Source: Acidobacteriota bacterium (GTDB lineage Bacteria > Acidobacteriota > Blastocatellia > RBC074). Taken from it: a DNA stretch of 14,438 bases. Positions 1 to 7,307 of the stretch are shown one piece after another. Numbering within the stretch: position 1 is the stretch's first letter; each line of letters opens with the position of its first letter. Both the position numbers and the translations under genes were made by a program. The notes below the pieces were generated by a model that was given only the letters and a program-made list of their open reading frames with translations, was not told where the DNA came from and did not search any database. Location of the stretch: the NCBI GenBank assembly GCA_013140935.1, contig JABFSD010000490.1, positions 1 to 14,438 on the forward strand, written 5' to 3'.

Positions 1-500
1 ACGCCTGCTTCGGCGAGAAGGACTTCGCCAAGCTTGTTGTATACGAGCGGGATGGTGATGTCTGGGTCGCGGACGAGTTGGCACAGGTCTTTGTCGTTCG
101 TGACGAGGACGGTTTGCAGCCCCGCCGCCGACGCCTTTTGCGCGAGCGTACCCATAATGTCATCGGCCTCGTAACGTGGCAGCTTAATCATCGGCACGCG
201 CAGCACTTCACACACGCGATCCATATACGGCAATTGCGTCGCCAAATCCGTAGGCATCTCAGGCCGATGCGCTTTGTAATCGGGAAACTGTTCGTGGCGA
301 AACGTAGGCTCTTTGGTGTCAAGGGCTACGCCGAGGTAATCGGGTTTATAGACCGTCACCAAGCGGCGCAACATCACCGTGAATCCATAAATCGCATTGG
401 TTGACATGCCCTTGCCATTCGACAAACCACGAATGGCGTAATAAGCACGGAAGATGCTCGACATTCCGTCAACAAGGAAAAGGCGTTTTTTATCTGGCAT
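1..500 (-). CDS. polA: DNA polymerase I, N-terminal 5'-nuclease domain (partial, 3' end outside window)
   Basis: The reverse strand from the ATG at 500-498 reads open to the window edge, giving 166 residues starting MPDKKRLFLVDGMSSIFRAY. This is the 5'-3' exonuclease (FEN-like) domain of Pol I, which removes RNA primers and flaps during lagging-strand maturation and repair. Visible signatures are the metal-binding Asp in LVDG (residue 11), the DYKAHRPEMP segment, EADDIMGTLA and TNDKDLCQLV, all in family order. The exonuclease and polymerase domains would lie beyond base 1. No Shine-Dalgarno sequence precedes the ATG, but a good promoter ends 8 nt upstream, so the transcript may be leaderless. 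It lies 33 nt downstream of the XRE gene on the same strand. The family call is near certain; whether the protein is full length cannot be seen. Confidence 0.95.
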   Translation of the reverse strand, partial: MPDKKRLFLVDGMSSIFRAYYAIRGLSNGKGMSTNAIYGFTVMLRRLVTVYKPDYLGVALDTKEPTFRHEQFPDYKAHRPEMPTDLATQLPYMDRVCEVLRVPMIKLPRYEADDIMGTLAQKASAAGLQTVLVTNDKDLCQLVRDPDITIPLVYNKLGEVLLAEAG

Positions 501-508
501 GGCTGGGG

Positions 509-537
509 ATTATGGTGAGCCAGCGAGAAGGGGTCAA
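509..537 (-). promoter_or_regulatory. sigma70-like promoter for polA, overlapping the stop of the upstream gene
   Basis: On the minus strand TTGACC (537-532) and CATAAT (514-509) are separated by exactly 17 nt; each hexamer matches 5/6 consensus bases. The -35 box contains the TGA stop of the upstream XRE gene (536-534). Only 8 nt separate the -10 box from the polA ATG, so transcription would begin at or within about 2 nt of the start codon. Seen directly; use in vivo is inferred. Confidence 0.6.
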
Positions 538-854
538 GAATCGGTAGCCGCCTGATCGAATTGATTGAGAACCACTTCGCGGTCAGGGAAGCGCGCAACC
601 AGTTGCAGGCTGCCGCCCAGCGCCGTCACGAATCTTTGCAAGGTGCTGATATACATATCGCCTTGATGCTCCATTTTTGAGACGGCGGCTTGATTCATCT
701 GCATCAATTCCGCGACTTGCGTTTGCGTGAGGTTCAGGGCTTGCTGCAATTCCTGTAAAACCATTTCTCCAAGCATTTCTTGCGTTCTACGCGCATTGCG
801 AGCGCGACGTTCGGGCGACATTTTAGCGCGTAAGATGTTGAACGATTTTGCCAT
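534..854 (-). CDS. XRE-family helix-turn-helix protein, HigA-like antitoxin (apparently orphan)
   Basis: This 106-residue protein has an N-terminal helical arm (about 1-30), then an XRE/Cro-type HTH (about 35-90) with the segment LTQTQVAELMQMNQAAVSKM, then a short tail rich in acidic and hydrophobic residues. The layout fits antitoxins of HigB/RelE-type pairs in which the toxin gene comes first and the antitoxin second. The ATG (854-852) overlaps the stop of an upstream short frame as TAATG, and GAGGAG about 9 nt upstream is a good ribosome-binding site. That upstream frame is only a toxin-like tail, so the antitoxin seems to have lost its partner. It would bind its own promoter or act as a general XRE repressor; the target is not visible. 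Downstream, its stop codon is embedded in the polA -35 box. Confidence 0.82.
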   Translation of the reverse strand: MAKSFNILRAKMSPERRARNARRTQEMLGEMVLQELQQALNLTQTQVAELMQMNQAAVSKMEHQGDMYISTLQRFVTALGGSLQLVARFPDREVVLNQFDQAATDS

Positions 855-955
855 TAGATTAACTCCTCTCGGTTGAGTTGCCGTAAGTGTTCATCAAACA
901 GATCGTCAGCCGTAAGCGTGAAATAATGTGCGTTAGATACGTTGAAAACCCTTCT
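854..955 (-). pseudogene. remnant of a RelE/HigB-type toxin C-terminus
   Basis: Reading minus from 955, after an in-frame TAG at 958-956, the frame gives RRVFNVSNAHYFTLTADDLF then DEHLRQLNREELI and stops at TAA 856-854. There is no ATG, GTG or TTG start in the open stretch. The last part resembles the C-terminal helix (xxADxxFDEHLxxL) typical of RelE/ParE-superfamily toxins encoded immediately before XRE antitoxins of the neighbouring type. The stop overlaps the antitoxin ATG (TAATG), the translational coupling expected of a TA operon. The upstream end runs into the 3' end of mutL (933-955). I read this as the surviving 3' tail of a toxin gene deleted or replaced at the mutL junction. The toxin assignment rests on remembered family pattern, so it is moderate. 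Confidence 0.5.
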
Positions 956-2927
956 CTAACTCACGCATCGTCACCCGCAAAATGATCGGGCGTCCGTGCG
1001 GACAGGTTGCAGGGTTTTCCATCGTCAGCAATTCATCAATCAGCCAGCGCATTTTTTCATGCGCCAAGGTCATATTGATTTTGATCGCAGCGCGACAGGC
1101 CAGGCTCGCAGCAATCTCGGCGTGAATTTCGTCGAGCGATAAACCTTTGCGGTCGTGTTCGATGGCGTCGAGCAATTCGAGCAGCAGGCTTTGCGCAGCG
1201 CCTGCCGTAAGCATGGCGGGTACGGCTTTGATAGCGATGGTACGGCCTGAGAGGCGACCGAGTTCAAAGCCGTTGGCTTCGAGTTCGGGCAGCACTTGAT
1301 CGAAAGCTGCAGCTTGCGCGGGCGTGAGATCGAGCGTTTCAGGAATCAGTAAGCGTTGCACTTCGATTTGTTTGCGGCGCAGCGCGTCCCAGTGCTTTTC
1401 AAAGAGGATGCGTTCGTGGGCTACGTGCTGGTCAATGATGAGCAGCCCTGCGCGGTCGGCGGCGAGAATGAAACTGTTGTGCAACTGTCCGCTGATGTTG
1501 ATCTCGTCTTTATCGAGCGTCAGGTTTTGCGCGACTTTGAACGGTGCGTTGGCAGTGTCAGTCGCGTGCGCGCCGAGACAGCCGAGGCGGTTGCTATAGC
1601 GTTTGTTGGGTTGTGGAATTTGATGGGAGCTATAGGAGTCATGGGAGATATGAGACTCATTCGATGGCAGTGTCCCATCCTCAACCGCAATCGAAACAGT
1701 CTCAGCTTTCCCATAACTCACGTCACTCTCATAACTCCCATAACTCTCATCAGGCGTCGCGCTCAACTCAATCTTTTGCTGTTGCGGCATCTGCAACCTG
1801 AAAGCGTGGCGCAACTCTTCCCGCGTAGGTTTCGGTGCTTGCTCTTCCAGAAACGATTGCGGTGTCATCGCGCGCGACTCATCCATTACTGGTCGCGGCG
1901 CGTCAGCTTTCCTTTCAGCAAACAGCGTCACCGCCGATTTCGTAGCCCCAATCGCCGAGCGCACCGCATCCCGCACCAGGTCATAAACAATTGTCGAACG
2001 CACAAAGCGGACTTCGGTTTTGGCGGGATGTACGTTCACGTCCACTTCGTCGGGCGGCAGGTCGAGAAAGAGCATTGCGGTCGGATAGACGCCCGCTGGC
2101 ATCATCGCGCGGTAAGCTTCGCCCAGCGCCTTGCCCAGCACCTTGTCGCGCACGTAACGGCCATTGATGAAAAAATACTGGCTGTCGCGCGTCGTCCGCG
2201 TAGCCGACGGCGATGACACATAACCGCGTACTTTCAACTCACCTTCCGTAGCTCGCACCTCAATCAGTCCCGCAATCGCGTCGCCGCCGAACAGTTGATA
2301 AGCGCGTTCACGCAATTCGTTGACCGGCGTGACGCGAATGCTTTCGCGTCCGTTGTTGGTGAGCGTGAACGCGATTTGCGGATTCGCCAGCGCGTAATGC
2401 GTCACGAGGTTGGCGATGTGAAAACTTTCGGTCGCTTCCGATTTTAGGAATTTGCGGCGCGCGGGTACGTTAAAAAACAAATCGCGGATTTCGAATTCAG
2501 CCCCGCGCGCAAAGGCGCAATCGCGTACGTTGAGCATGCGACCGCCGCTGATTTCGATTTCGGTTCCAACGAGGTCGTCTTGCGTTTGCGTGCGCAGCCG
2601 CACTTTCGCCACCGAAGCAATCGAAGCCAACGCTTCGCCGCGAAAGCCGAGCGTCATGATGGCGTCGAGGTCTTCGGCGGTTTTGAGTTTGCTGGTGGCG
2701 TGGCGTTCAAAGGCGAGAATGGCATCGTCGCGCGTCATGCCTTCGCCGTCATCGGCGATGCGCAACAAGCGGCGTCCGCCCGATTCGATGGCGACTTCGA
2801 CGGTACGCGCGCCCGCGTCGAGCGAGTTTTCGAGCAGTTCTTTTACGATAGACGCCGGACGCTCGACCACTTCGCCAGCGGCGATTTTATTGGCAAGACT
2901 GTCAGGCAGGACACGGATTTTGGACAT
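933..2927 (-). CDS. mutL: DNA mismatch repair protein MutL (endonuclease-type)
   Basis: The 664-residue product is MutL, the GHKL ATPase that couples mismatch recognition by MutS to strand incision. The ATPase motifs are all present: KELLENSLDAG (E30/N34), DDGEGM (59-64), RHATSK (75-80) and LGFRGEAL (93-100). The C-terminal dimerisation domain carries the metal-dependent nicking motif as DQHVAHERILFE (499-510; Val replaces the usual fourth Ala), plus ACR at about 610-612 and CPHGRP (642-647). It should therefore be an endonuclease-competent MutL of the kind found in bacteria lacking MutH. The linker (about 350-470) contains two 9-bp-period repeat blocks coding Ser-Tyr/His-X triplets. The ATG lies 9 nt after the HigA-like stop with only a weak GAG-type ribosome site, so it is probably co-transcribed with the toxin-antitoxin genes. 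Confidence 0.97.
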   Translation of the reverse strand: MSKIRVLPDSLANKIAAGEVVERPASIVKELLENSLDAGARTVEVAIESGGRRLLRIADDGEGMTRDDAILAFERHATSKLKTAEDLDAIMTLGFRGEALASIASVAKVRLRTQTQDDLVGTEIEISGGRMLNVRDCAFARGAEFEIRDLFFNVPARRKFLKSEATESFHIANLVTHYALANPQIAFTLTNNGRESIRVTPVNELRERAYQLFGGDAIAGLIEVRATEGELKVRGYVSSPSATRTTRDSQYFFINGRYVRDKVLGKALGEAYRAMMPAGVYPTAMLFLDLPPDEVDVNVHPAKTEVRFVRSTIVYDLVRDAVRSAIGATKSAVTLFAERKADAPRPVMDESRAMTPQSFLEEQAPKPTREELRHAFRLQMPQQQKIELSATPDESYGSYESDVSYGKAETVSIAVEDGTLPSNESHISHDSYSSHQIPQPNKRYSNRLGCLGAHATDTANAPFKVAQNLTLDKDEINISGQLHNSFILAADRAGLLIIDQHVAHERILFEKHWDALRRKQIEVQRLLIPETLDLTPAQAAAFDQVLPELEANGFELGRLSGRTIAIKAVPAMLTAGAAQSLLLELLDAIEHDRKGLSLDEIHAEIAASLACRAAIKINMTLAHEKMRWLIDELLTMENPATCPHGRPIILRVTMRELEKGFQRI
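1622..1660. repeat. 9-bp-period repeat block B inside mutL linker
   Basis: The + strand reads as about four 9-bp units of the type GGGAGCTAT, AGGAGTCAT, GGGAGATAT, GAGACTCAT. In the mutL frame (minus strand) it encodes Ser-His/Tyr-X triplets (SHISHDSYSSHQ, about residues 423-436). It is an inverted, degenerate copy of the block at 1710-1749; aligning the two gave 28 of 39 identical positions by hand count. Confidence 0.7.
1710..1749. repeat. 9-bp-period repeat block A inside mutL linker
   Basis: The minus strand reads GAGAGTTAT, GGGAGTTAT, GAGAGTGAC, GTGAGTTAT: four 9-bp units in the mutL frame coding SYG-SYE-SDV-SYG (about residues 393-406). It is opposite in orientation to block B at 1622-1660, with about 49 bp between them, so the pair could form an imperfect hairpin in single-stranded DNA or mRNA. 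Confidence 0.7.
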
Positions 2928-2936
2928 TGGGAACGC

Positions 2937-4025
2937 TCAAACCGCCCAAATCAGTTTACGTTTCAGGTCGTTGCAATGTGTTCGCGGCAAGCAGCCTTCG
3001 TGTTGCAAGCGTCCGACGACTATGCCGGGCGCAATGCCGAGCTGCTGGGCGAATTCACGAATTTGAGCCTTGCTGAAATGTTTTCCGGCGGCGGTTACGA
3101 ACACTGCAAGTTGAGCAGGCGGAATGAGCCAGTCCGCTGCAAATCGATTGGCCTGATCTTCTTTTTGGCCGATCATGACCTCGTTTTCGATAAACACTTC
3201 TGACCGTCCGTGCAACAACACGTGCGCTGCTTCGTGGAAAAAGGTGAACCAAAGCTGATCATCGGTTTTGTAGCGAAGACTTAGTTGAACCATCGCCTTG
3301 TCTACCTTGAGCCAACGCGTAGCGCCGCTGATGCCCGCGCCCGGAAACTCGCGCACAAAAACCACTGCCACGCCCGCGTTGGCACAAAGGCGCGCCATTT
3401 GTGGTTGAAAGACTTCCGGCGCTTCGAGCGTAAGTGTGCGTACTTGTCGGAGCGCCGCTTGGAATTTCTCTTCGTCATAAGCCGCGCAGGGCATGCGTTG
3501 AGCTTCGCTTTCCCCTATGCGTAACCACGCTGCTGCGGCCGCTGGATTGTGGTTATGTGCTTTTCGGAAGGAAAAGGCAGGTTGCGGTTCGCAATAACTG
3601 CGCAACTGTTCAGCCGACGCGACTCCAAAGAATTTCAGCAAGAGGTCTAACTGCTGCACGGGCGAGGCGGTAGTCGGTAGGAAGCCGCGCCTTTTCATTT
3701 CGCGCAACGGGAAACGTTTTAGAATGTCAGCCTGCTTCGCCAACGCGAGTTGTTCTTGTTGCCGAGCCAATGCTTCACGATAGTTGCTCTCGCGGCGCAT
3801 CCAAAAACTGGCCGACAAGCCCAATACTTTTTCAAATTGCAAAGCTGTTTCTGGTGTAATTGTCGCCTTGCCGCGAATAATCTCGTTGATGGTTTTTTTC
3901 GGGCGACCGGTGCGTTGTGCAAACGCCGCTTGCGACATCCCTAACGCATCAAGCGTCTCTTGCAATGTTTCACCTGGTGGCGACACATAATCTGGACGGT
4001 AAGTGTTTTGAATACGTTTATTCAT
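2937..4025 (-). CDS. higA: HigA-family antitoxin: XRE HTH fused to ImmA/IrrE metallopeptidase
   Basis: The 362-residue product begins MNKRIQNTYRPDYVSPPGET. An HTH (about 20-72; MSQAAFAQRTGRPKKTINEI) is followed by a helical linker, then an ImmA/IrrE zinc-peptidase-like domain with HEAAH (264-268) and a candidate third ligand E289 in the segment KEDQANRFAADWLIPP. The end (QLGIAPGIVVGRLQHEG) is typical of long HigA antitoxins of this architecture. As antitoxin it should neutralise the upstream toxin and repress the operon. The intact HExxH may give proteolytic activity, which is not shown here. The ATG at 4025-4023 was chosen because it overlaps the toxin stop (ATGAATAA, 8 nt) and has GAGG 6 nt upstream; an in-frame TTG at 4043 would add 6 residues and lacks such support. 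mutL follows after 9 nt. Confidence 0.9.
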   Translation of the reverse strand: MNKRIQNTYRPDYVSPPGETLQETLDALGMSQAAFAQRTGRPKKTINEIIRGKATITPETALQFEKVLGLSASFWMRRESNYREALARQQEQLALAKQADILKRFPLREMKRRGFLPTTASPVQQLDLLLKFFGVASAEQLRSYCEPQPAFSFRKAHNHNPAAAAAWLRIGESEAQRMPCAAYDEEKFQAALRQVRTLTLEAPEVFQPQMARLCANAGVAVVFVREFPGAGISGATRWLKVDKAMVQLSLRYKTDDQLWFTFFHEAAHVLLHGRSEVFIENEVMIGQKEDQANRFAADWLIPPAQLAVFVTAAGKHFSKAQIREFAQQLGIAPGIVVGRLQHEGCLPRTHCNDLKRKLIWAV

Positions 4026-4356
4026 GCGTGTCCTCAATGCCAATAATCAGAATGGCGGTGACCTGCTTCCAATCCAAGCCGCCATCCACATTACGCGGAA
4101 TGGGGTCGTGAGCCGGTTCAAAGATAAGCCGGTAAGGATGATCCAGATCAACCGACAATTGACCTGCACGGTTTTTTACTAATTCGTGACACCGTGCCTG
4201 TGGCAACAAGCGAATCTCCTCAAGTGTGTCAAGCGCCGCGAATTCGTCTAATCTCCGCCGTAAAAGCTTGGCGCGGTGCGCGCCCTGTTTTCGTACCAGC
4301 AGGGCTTGTTCATTGCATTGCTTGCCTAGCTTTTTGTCGAGGAAGTCAATATCCAT
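4018..4356 (-). CDS. higB: HigB/RelE-superfamily toxin (killer-protein type)
   Basis: The 112-residue protein starts MDIDFLDKKLGKQCNEQALL and contains HRAKLLRRRLDEF, LPQARCHELVKNRAGQLSVD, LDHPYRLIFEPAHDPIPR and the ending ILIIGIEDTHE. This fits the HigB-like plasmid-maintenance/killer-protein branch of RelE toxins, which cut mRNA in association with ribosomes, and which is commonly encoded directly before an XRE-ImmA/IrrE antitoxin. The length is normal, with no internal stop or frameshift, so it looks functional. The stop overlaps the antitoxin start by 8 nt, indicating translational coupling. There is no clear Shine-Dalgarno sequence: the -10 box ends 4 nt before the ATG, so a leaderless transcript is possible. 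Toxicity is inferred from family. Confidence 0.88.
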   Translation of the reverse strand: MDIDFLDKKLGKQCNEQALLVRKQGAHRAKLLRRRLDEFAALDTLEEIRLLPQARCHELVKNRAGQLSVDLDHPYRLIFEPAHDPIPRNVDGGLDWKQVTAILIIGIEDTHE

Positions 4357-4360
4357 ATTG

Positions 4361-4389
4361 ATTATTAACCTTTGGGGTTAATAAGACAA
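4361..4389 (-). promoter_or_regulatory. putative promoter of the higBA-mutL transcript
   Basis: On the minus strand TTGTCT (4389-4384, 4/6 consensus) and AATAAT (4366-4361, 5/6) are 17 nt apart. The -10 box lies 4 nt before the toxin ATG, so the message would have essentially no leader. The whole spacer and -10 coincide with a palindrome, as expected for an autorepressed TA promoter. Hexamer matches are seen; activity is inferred. Confidence 0.45.
4362..4384. promoter_or_regulatory. palindromic operator candidate for HigA autorepression
   Basis: A perfect 9-bp inverted repeat, TTATTAACC-TTTGG-GGTTAATAA, sits directly before the toxin start codon and covers the promoter spacer and -10 box. 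HTH antitoxins of this family dimerise on such sites. No similar palindrome was noticed elsewhere in the window. Confidence 0.6.
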
Positions 4390-4433
4390 GGTAATAGTTA
4401 GCAAAGTAAGATGGCGAAGATCAAGTTGTCAGC

Positions 4434-6206
<1,773 letters not shown>

Positions 6207-6245
6207 GTTGATGTCAGATACCTGTCTTAAAAAATTCGCTTCGCT

Positions 6246-6275
6246 AAAAACACTGAGAGCCGAATTTTTCGGCTC
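6246..6275 (-). terminator. terminator-like hairpin between the LytTR regulator gene and aspS
   Basis: GAGCCGAA-TTT-TTCGGCTC (6257-6275) is a perfect 8-bp stem with a 3-nt loop. On the minus strand five T follow (6250-6246) after a 6-nt gap. This suggests an imperfect intrinsic terminator for the upstream regulator operon. If aspS is transcribed from the candidate promoter at 6370-6398, the same hairpin would instead lie in the aspS leader. The gap before the T-run lowers confidence. Confidence 0.45.
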
Positions 6276-6369
6276 AAGCGGCGCTGATGATAAGTGCGTG
6301 TGAATTGCGGCGGGGGACTGAAATCCGGCCTACCGATAAAAGCGCGACGTTATTAACGAAAGCGCCCAG

Positions 6370-6398
6370 AGGCTAGCACATTTGCCGCAGGCTGAAAA
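6370..6398 (-). promoter_or_regulatory. possible extended -10 promoter for aspS
   Basis: On the minus strand TTTTCA (6398-6393) is followed after 17 nt by TAGCCT (6375-6370), with TGC immediately upstream of the -10 (extended -10). Consensus match is modest (4/6 and 3/6). It would give an aspS leader of about 150-160 nt. The remaining non-coding stretch shows no other feature I can defend. Confidence 0.3.
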
Positions 6399-6416
6399 TT
6401 CGCGGCTCAATTGCCC

Positions 6417-7145
6417 TCAAGTGCGTGATTGGGCCAACTGTGTTTCCAATGCCTTGCGGCGACGGCGGCTAAGTTTGAGTTGCGTACCGTCGTGCAAGGT
6501 CACCGCGCCTTCGCCGGAACTGTGCGCCTGCCAGTCGCGCACGCGGTTGAGATTCACGATGGTCGAGCGATGAATGCGCAGGAAAGTTTGCTGATCGAGG
6601 CGCGCTTCGAGATTCGTGATCGTCTCGCGCAAGAGGTGAGCTTTCGCGCCTACGTGCAGCAAGACGTAATAGTCGGCGGCTTCGATCCAATCAATTTCGG
6701 CGACGGTTAAAAAGCTGACGCGCCCGCCAGACTTGATGACGAGGCGTTCCAGTGTGGGCGGAGCATTCGTAGGGTTGCGCGCAAGATGAGCTTTGGCGCG
6801 TTGCAGAGCTTTGTGAAAACGTTCGTCGCTGAAAGGCTTGAGCAAATAATCGAGCGCCTGCACCTCGAAGGCTTGCAAGGCGTAAGCGTCATACGCCGTG
6901 ACGAAAATGACGGTCGGCGAAGCGGCGAGACCGACTTGCGCCAATACTTCAAAGCCGTCGAGTTCGGGCATTTGTACGTCGAGAAAAACCAAGGCAGGTT
7001 TGAGACGGCGGATGAGCGCGACGGCTTCGTGGCCGTTGCGGGCTTCGCCGACGATTTCGATTTGCGGGTCGCGGGCGGCGAGCAAACGCAAACTGGCGCG
7101 GGCCGGAGCTTCGTCGTCTACGATGAGAGTGCGAATCTTATTCAT
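6417..7145 (-). CDS. LytTR-family response regulator (LytR/AlgR type)
   Basis: The 242-residue regulator has a receiver domain (1-120) with acidic pocket D10/D11, phospho-acceptor D56 in LVFLDVQMPELDGFEV, T83 and K103 (LLKPF). The C-terminal LytTR DNA-binding domain (about 135-238) includes VAEIDWIEAADYYVLLHVG, FLRIHRSTIVNLNRV and LHDGTQLKLSRRRRKALE. It should be phosphorylated by the LytS-type kinase encoded just upstream and then bind direct-repeat promoter sites; the targets are not visible. The ATG at 7145-7143 has no obvious Shine-Dalgarno sequence. The 162-nt spacer to the kinase holds a large inverted repeat that could fold in the shared mRNA. Confidence 0.94.
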   Translation of the reverse strand: MNKIRTLIVDDEAPARASLRLLAARDPQIEIVGEARNGHEAVALIRRLKPALVFLDVQMPELDGFEVLAQVGLAASPTVIFVTAYDAYALQAFEVQALDYLLKPFSDERFHKALQRAKAHLARNPTNAPPTLERLVIKSGGRVSFLTVAEIDWIEAADYYVLLHVGAKAHLLRETITNLEARLDQQTFLRIHRSTIVNLNRVRDWQAHSSGEGAVTLHDGTQLKLSRRRRKALETQLAQSRT

Positions 7146-7166
7146 CTGACTTTTGAGACGGAATTG

Positions 7167-7201
7167 GACGGGATTAACAGGATTCTCAGGATTTACGGGA
7201 T
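7167..7201. repeat. 35-bp arm 1 of an inverted 9-bp-period repeat
   Basis: The + strand consists of 9-bp units of the form GGATTAACA, GGATTCTCA, GGATTTACG. It is the reverse complement of arm 2 at 7310-7344 with 32 of 35 positions matching by hand count. It lies between the kinase and regulator genes, about 22 bp upstream of the regulator ATG. Confidence 0.85.
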
Positions 7202-7307
7202 TCGTTTGGGAGATGGAAGTGAGTTTTTTTGGGATGTTATTGTTTGGCGGTGTTCGTTCATCGCAACGAGCGTATCAGTGACAACCGAATCTTTCCTCTC
7301 CTAATCA

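Noticed and set aside
1356..2216. 286-codon open frame on the + strand opposite mutL
   Set aside because: It lies wholly inside mutL, has no recognisable domain and a basic His/Arg-rich composition typical of antisense frames over a GC-rich gene.
2937..4356. Integrated plasmid or phage around the higBA genes
   Set aside because: No integrase, transposase, flanking direct repeats or tRNA; the genes sit between housekeeping genes aspS and mutL and share local composition as far as can be judged by eye.
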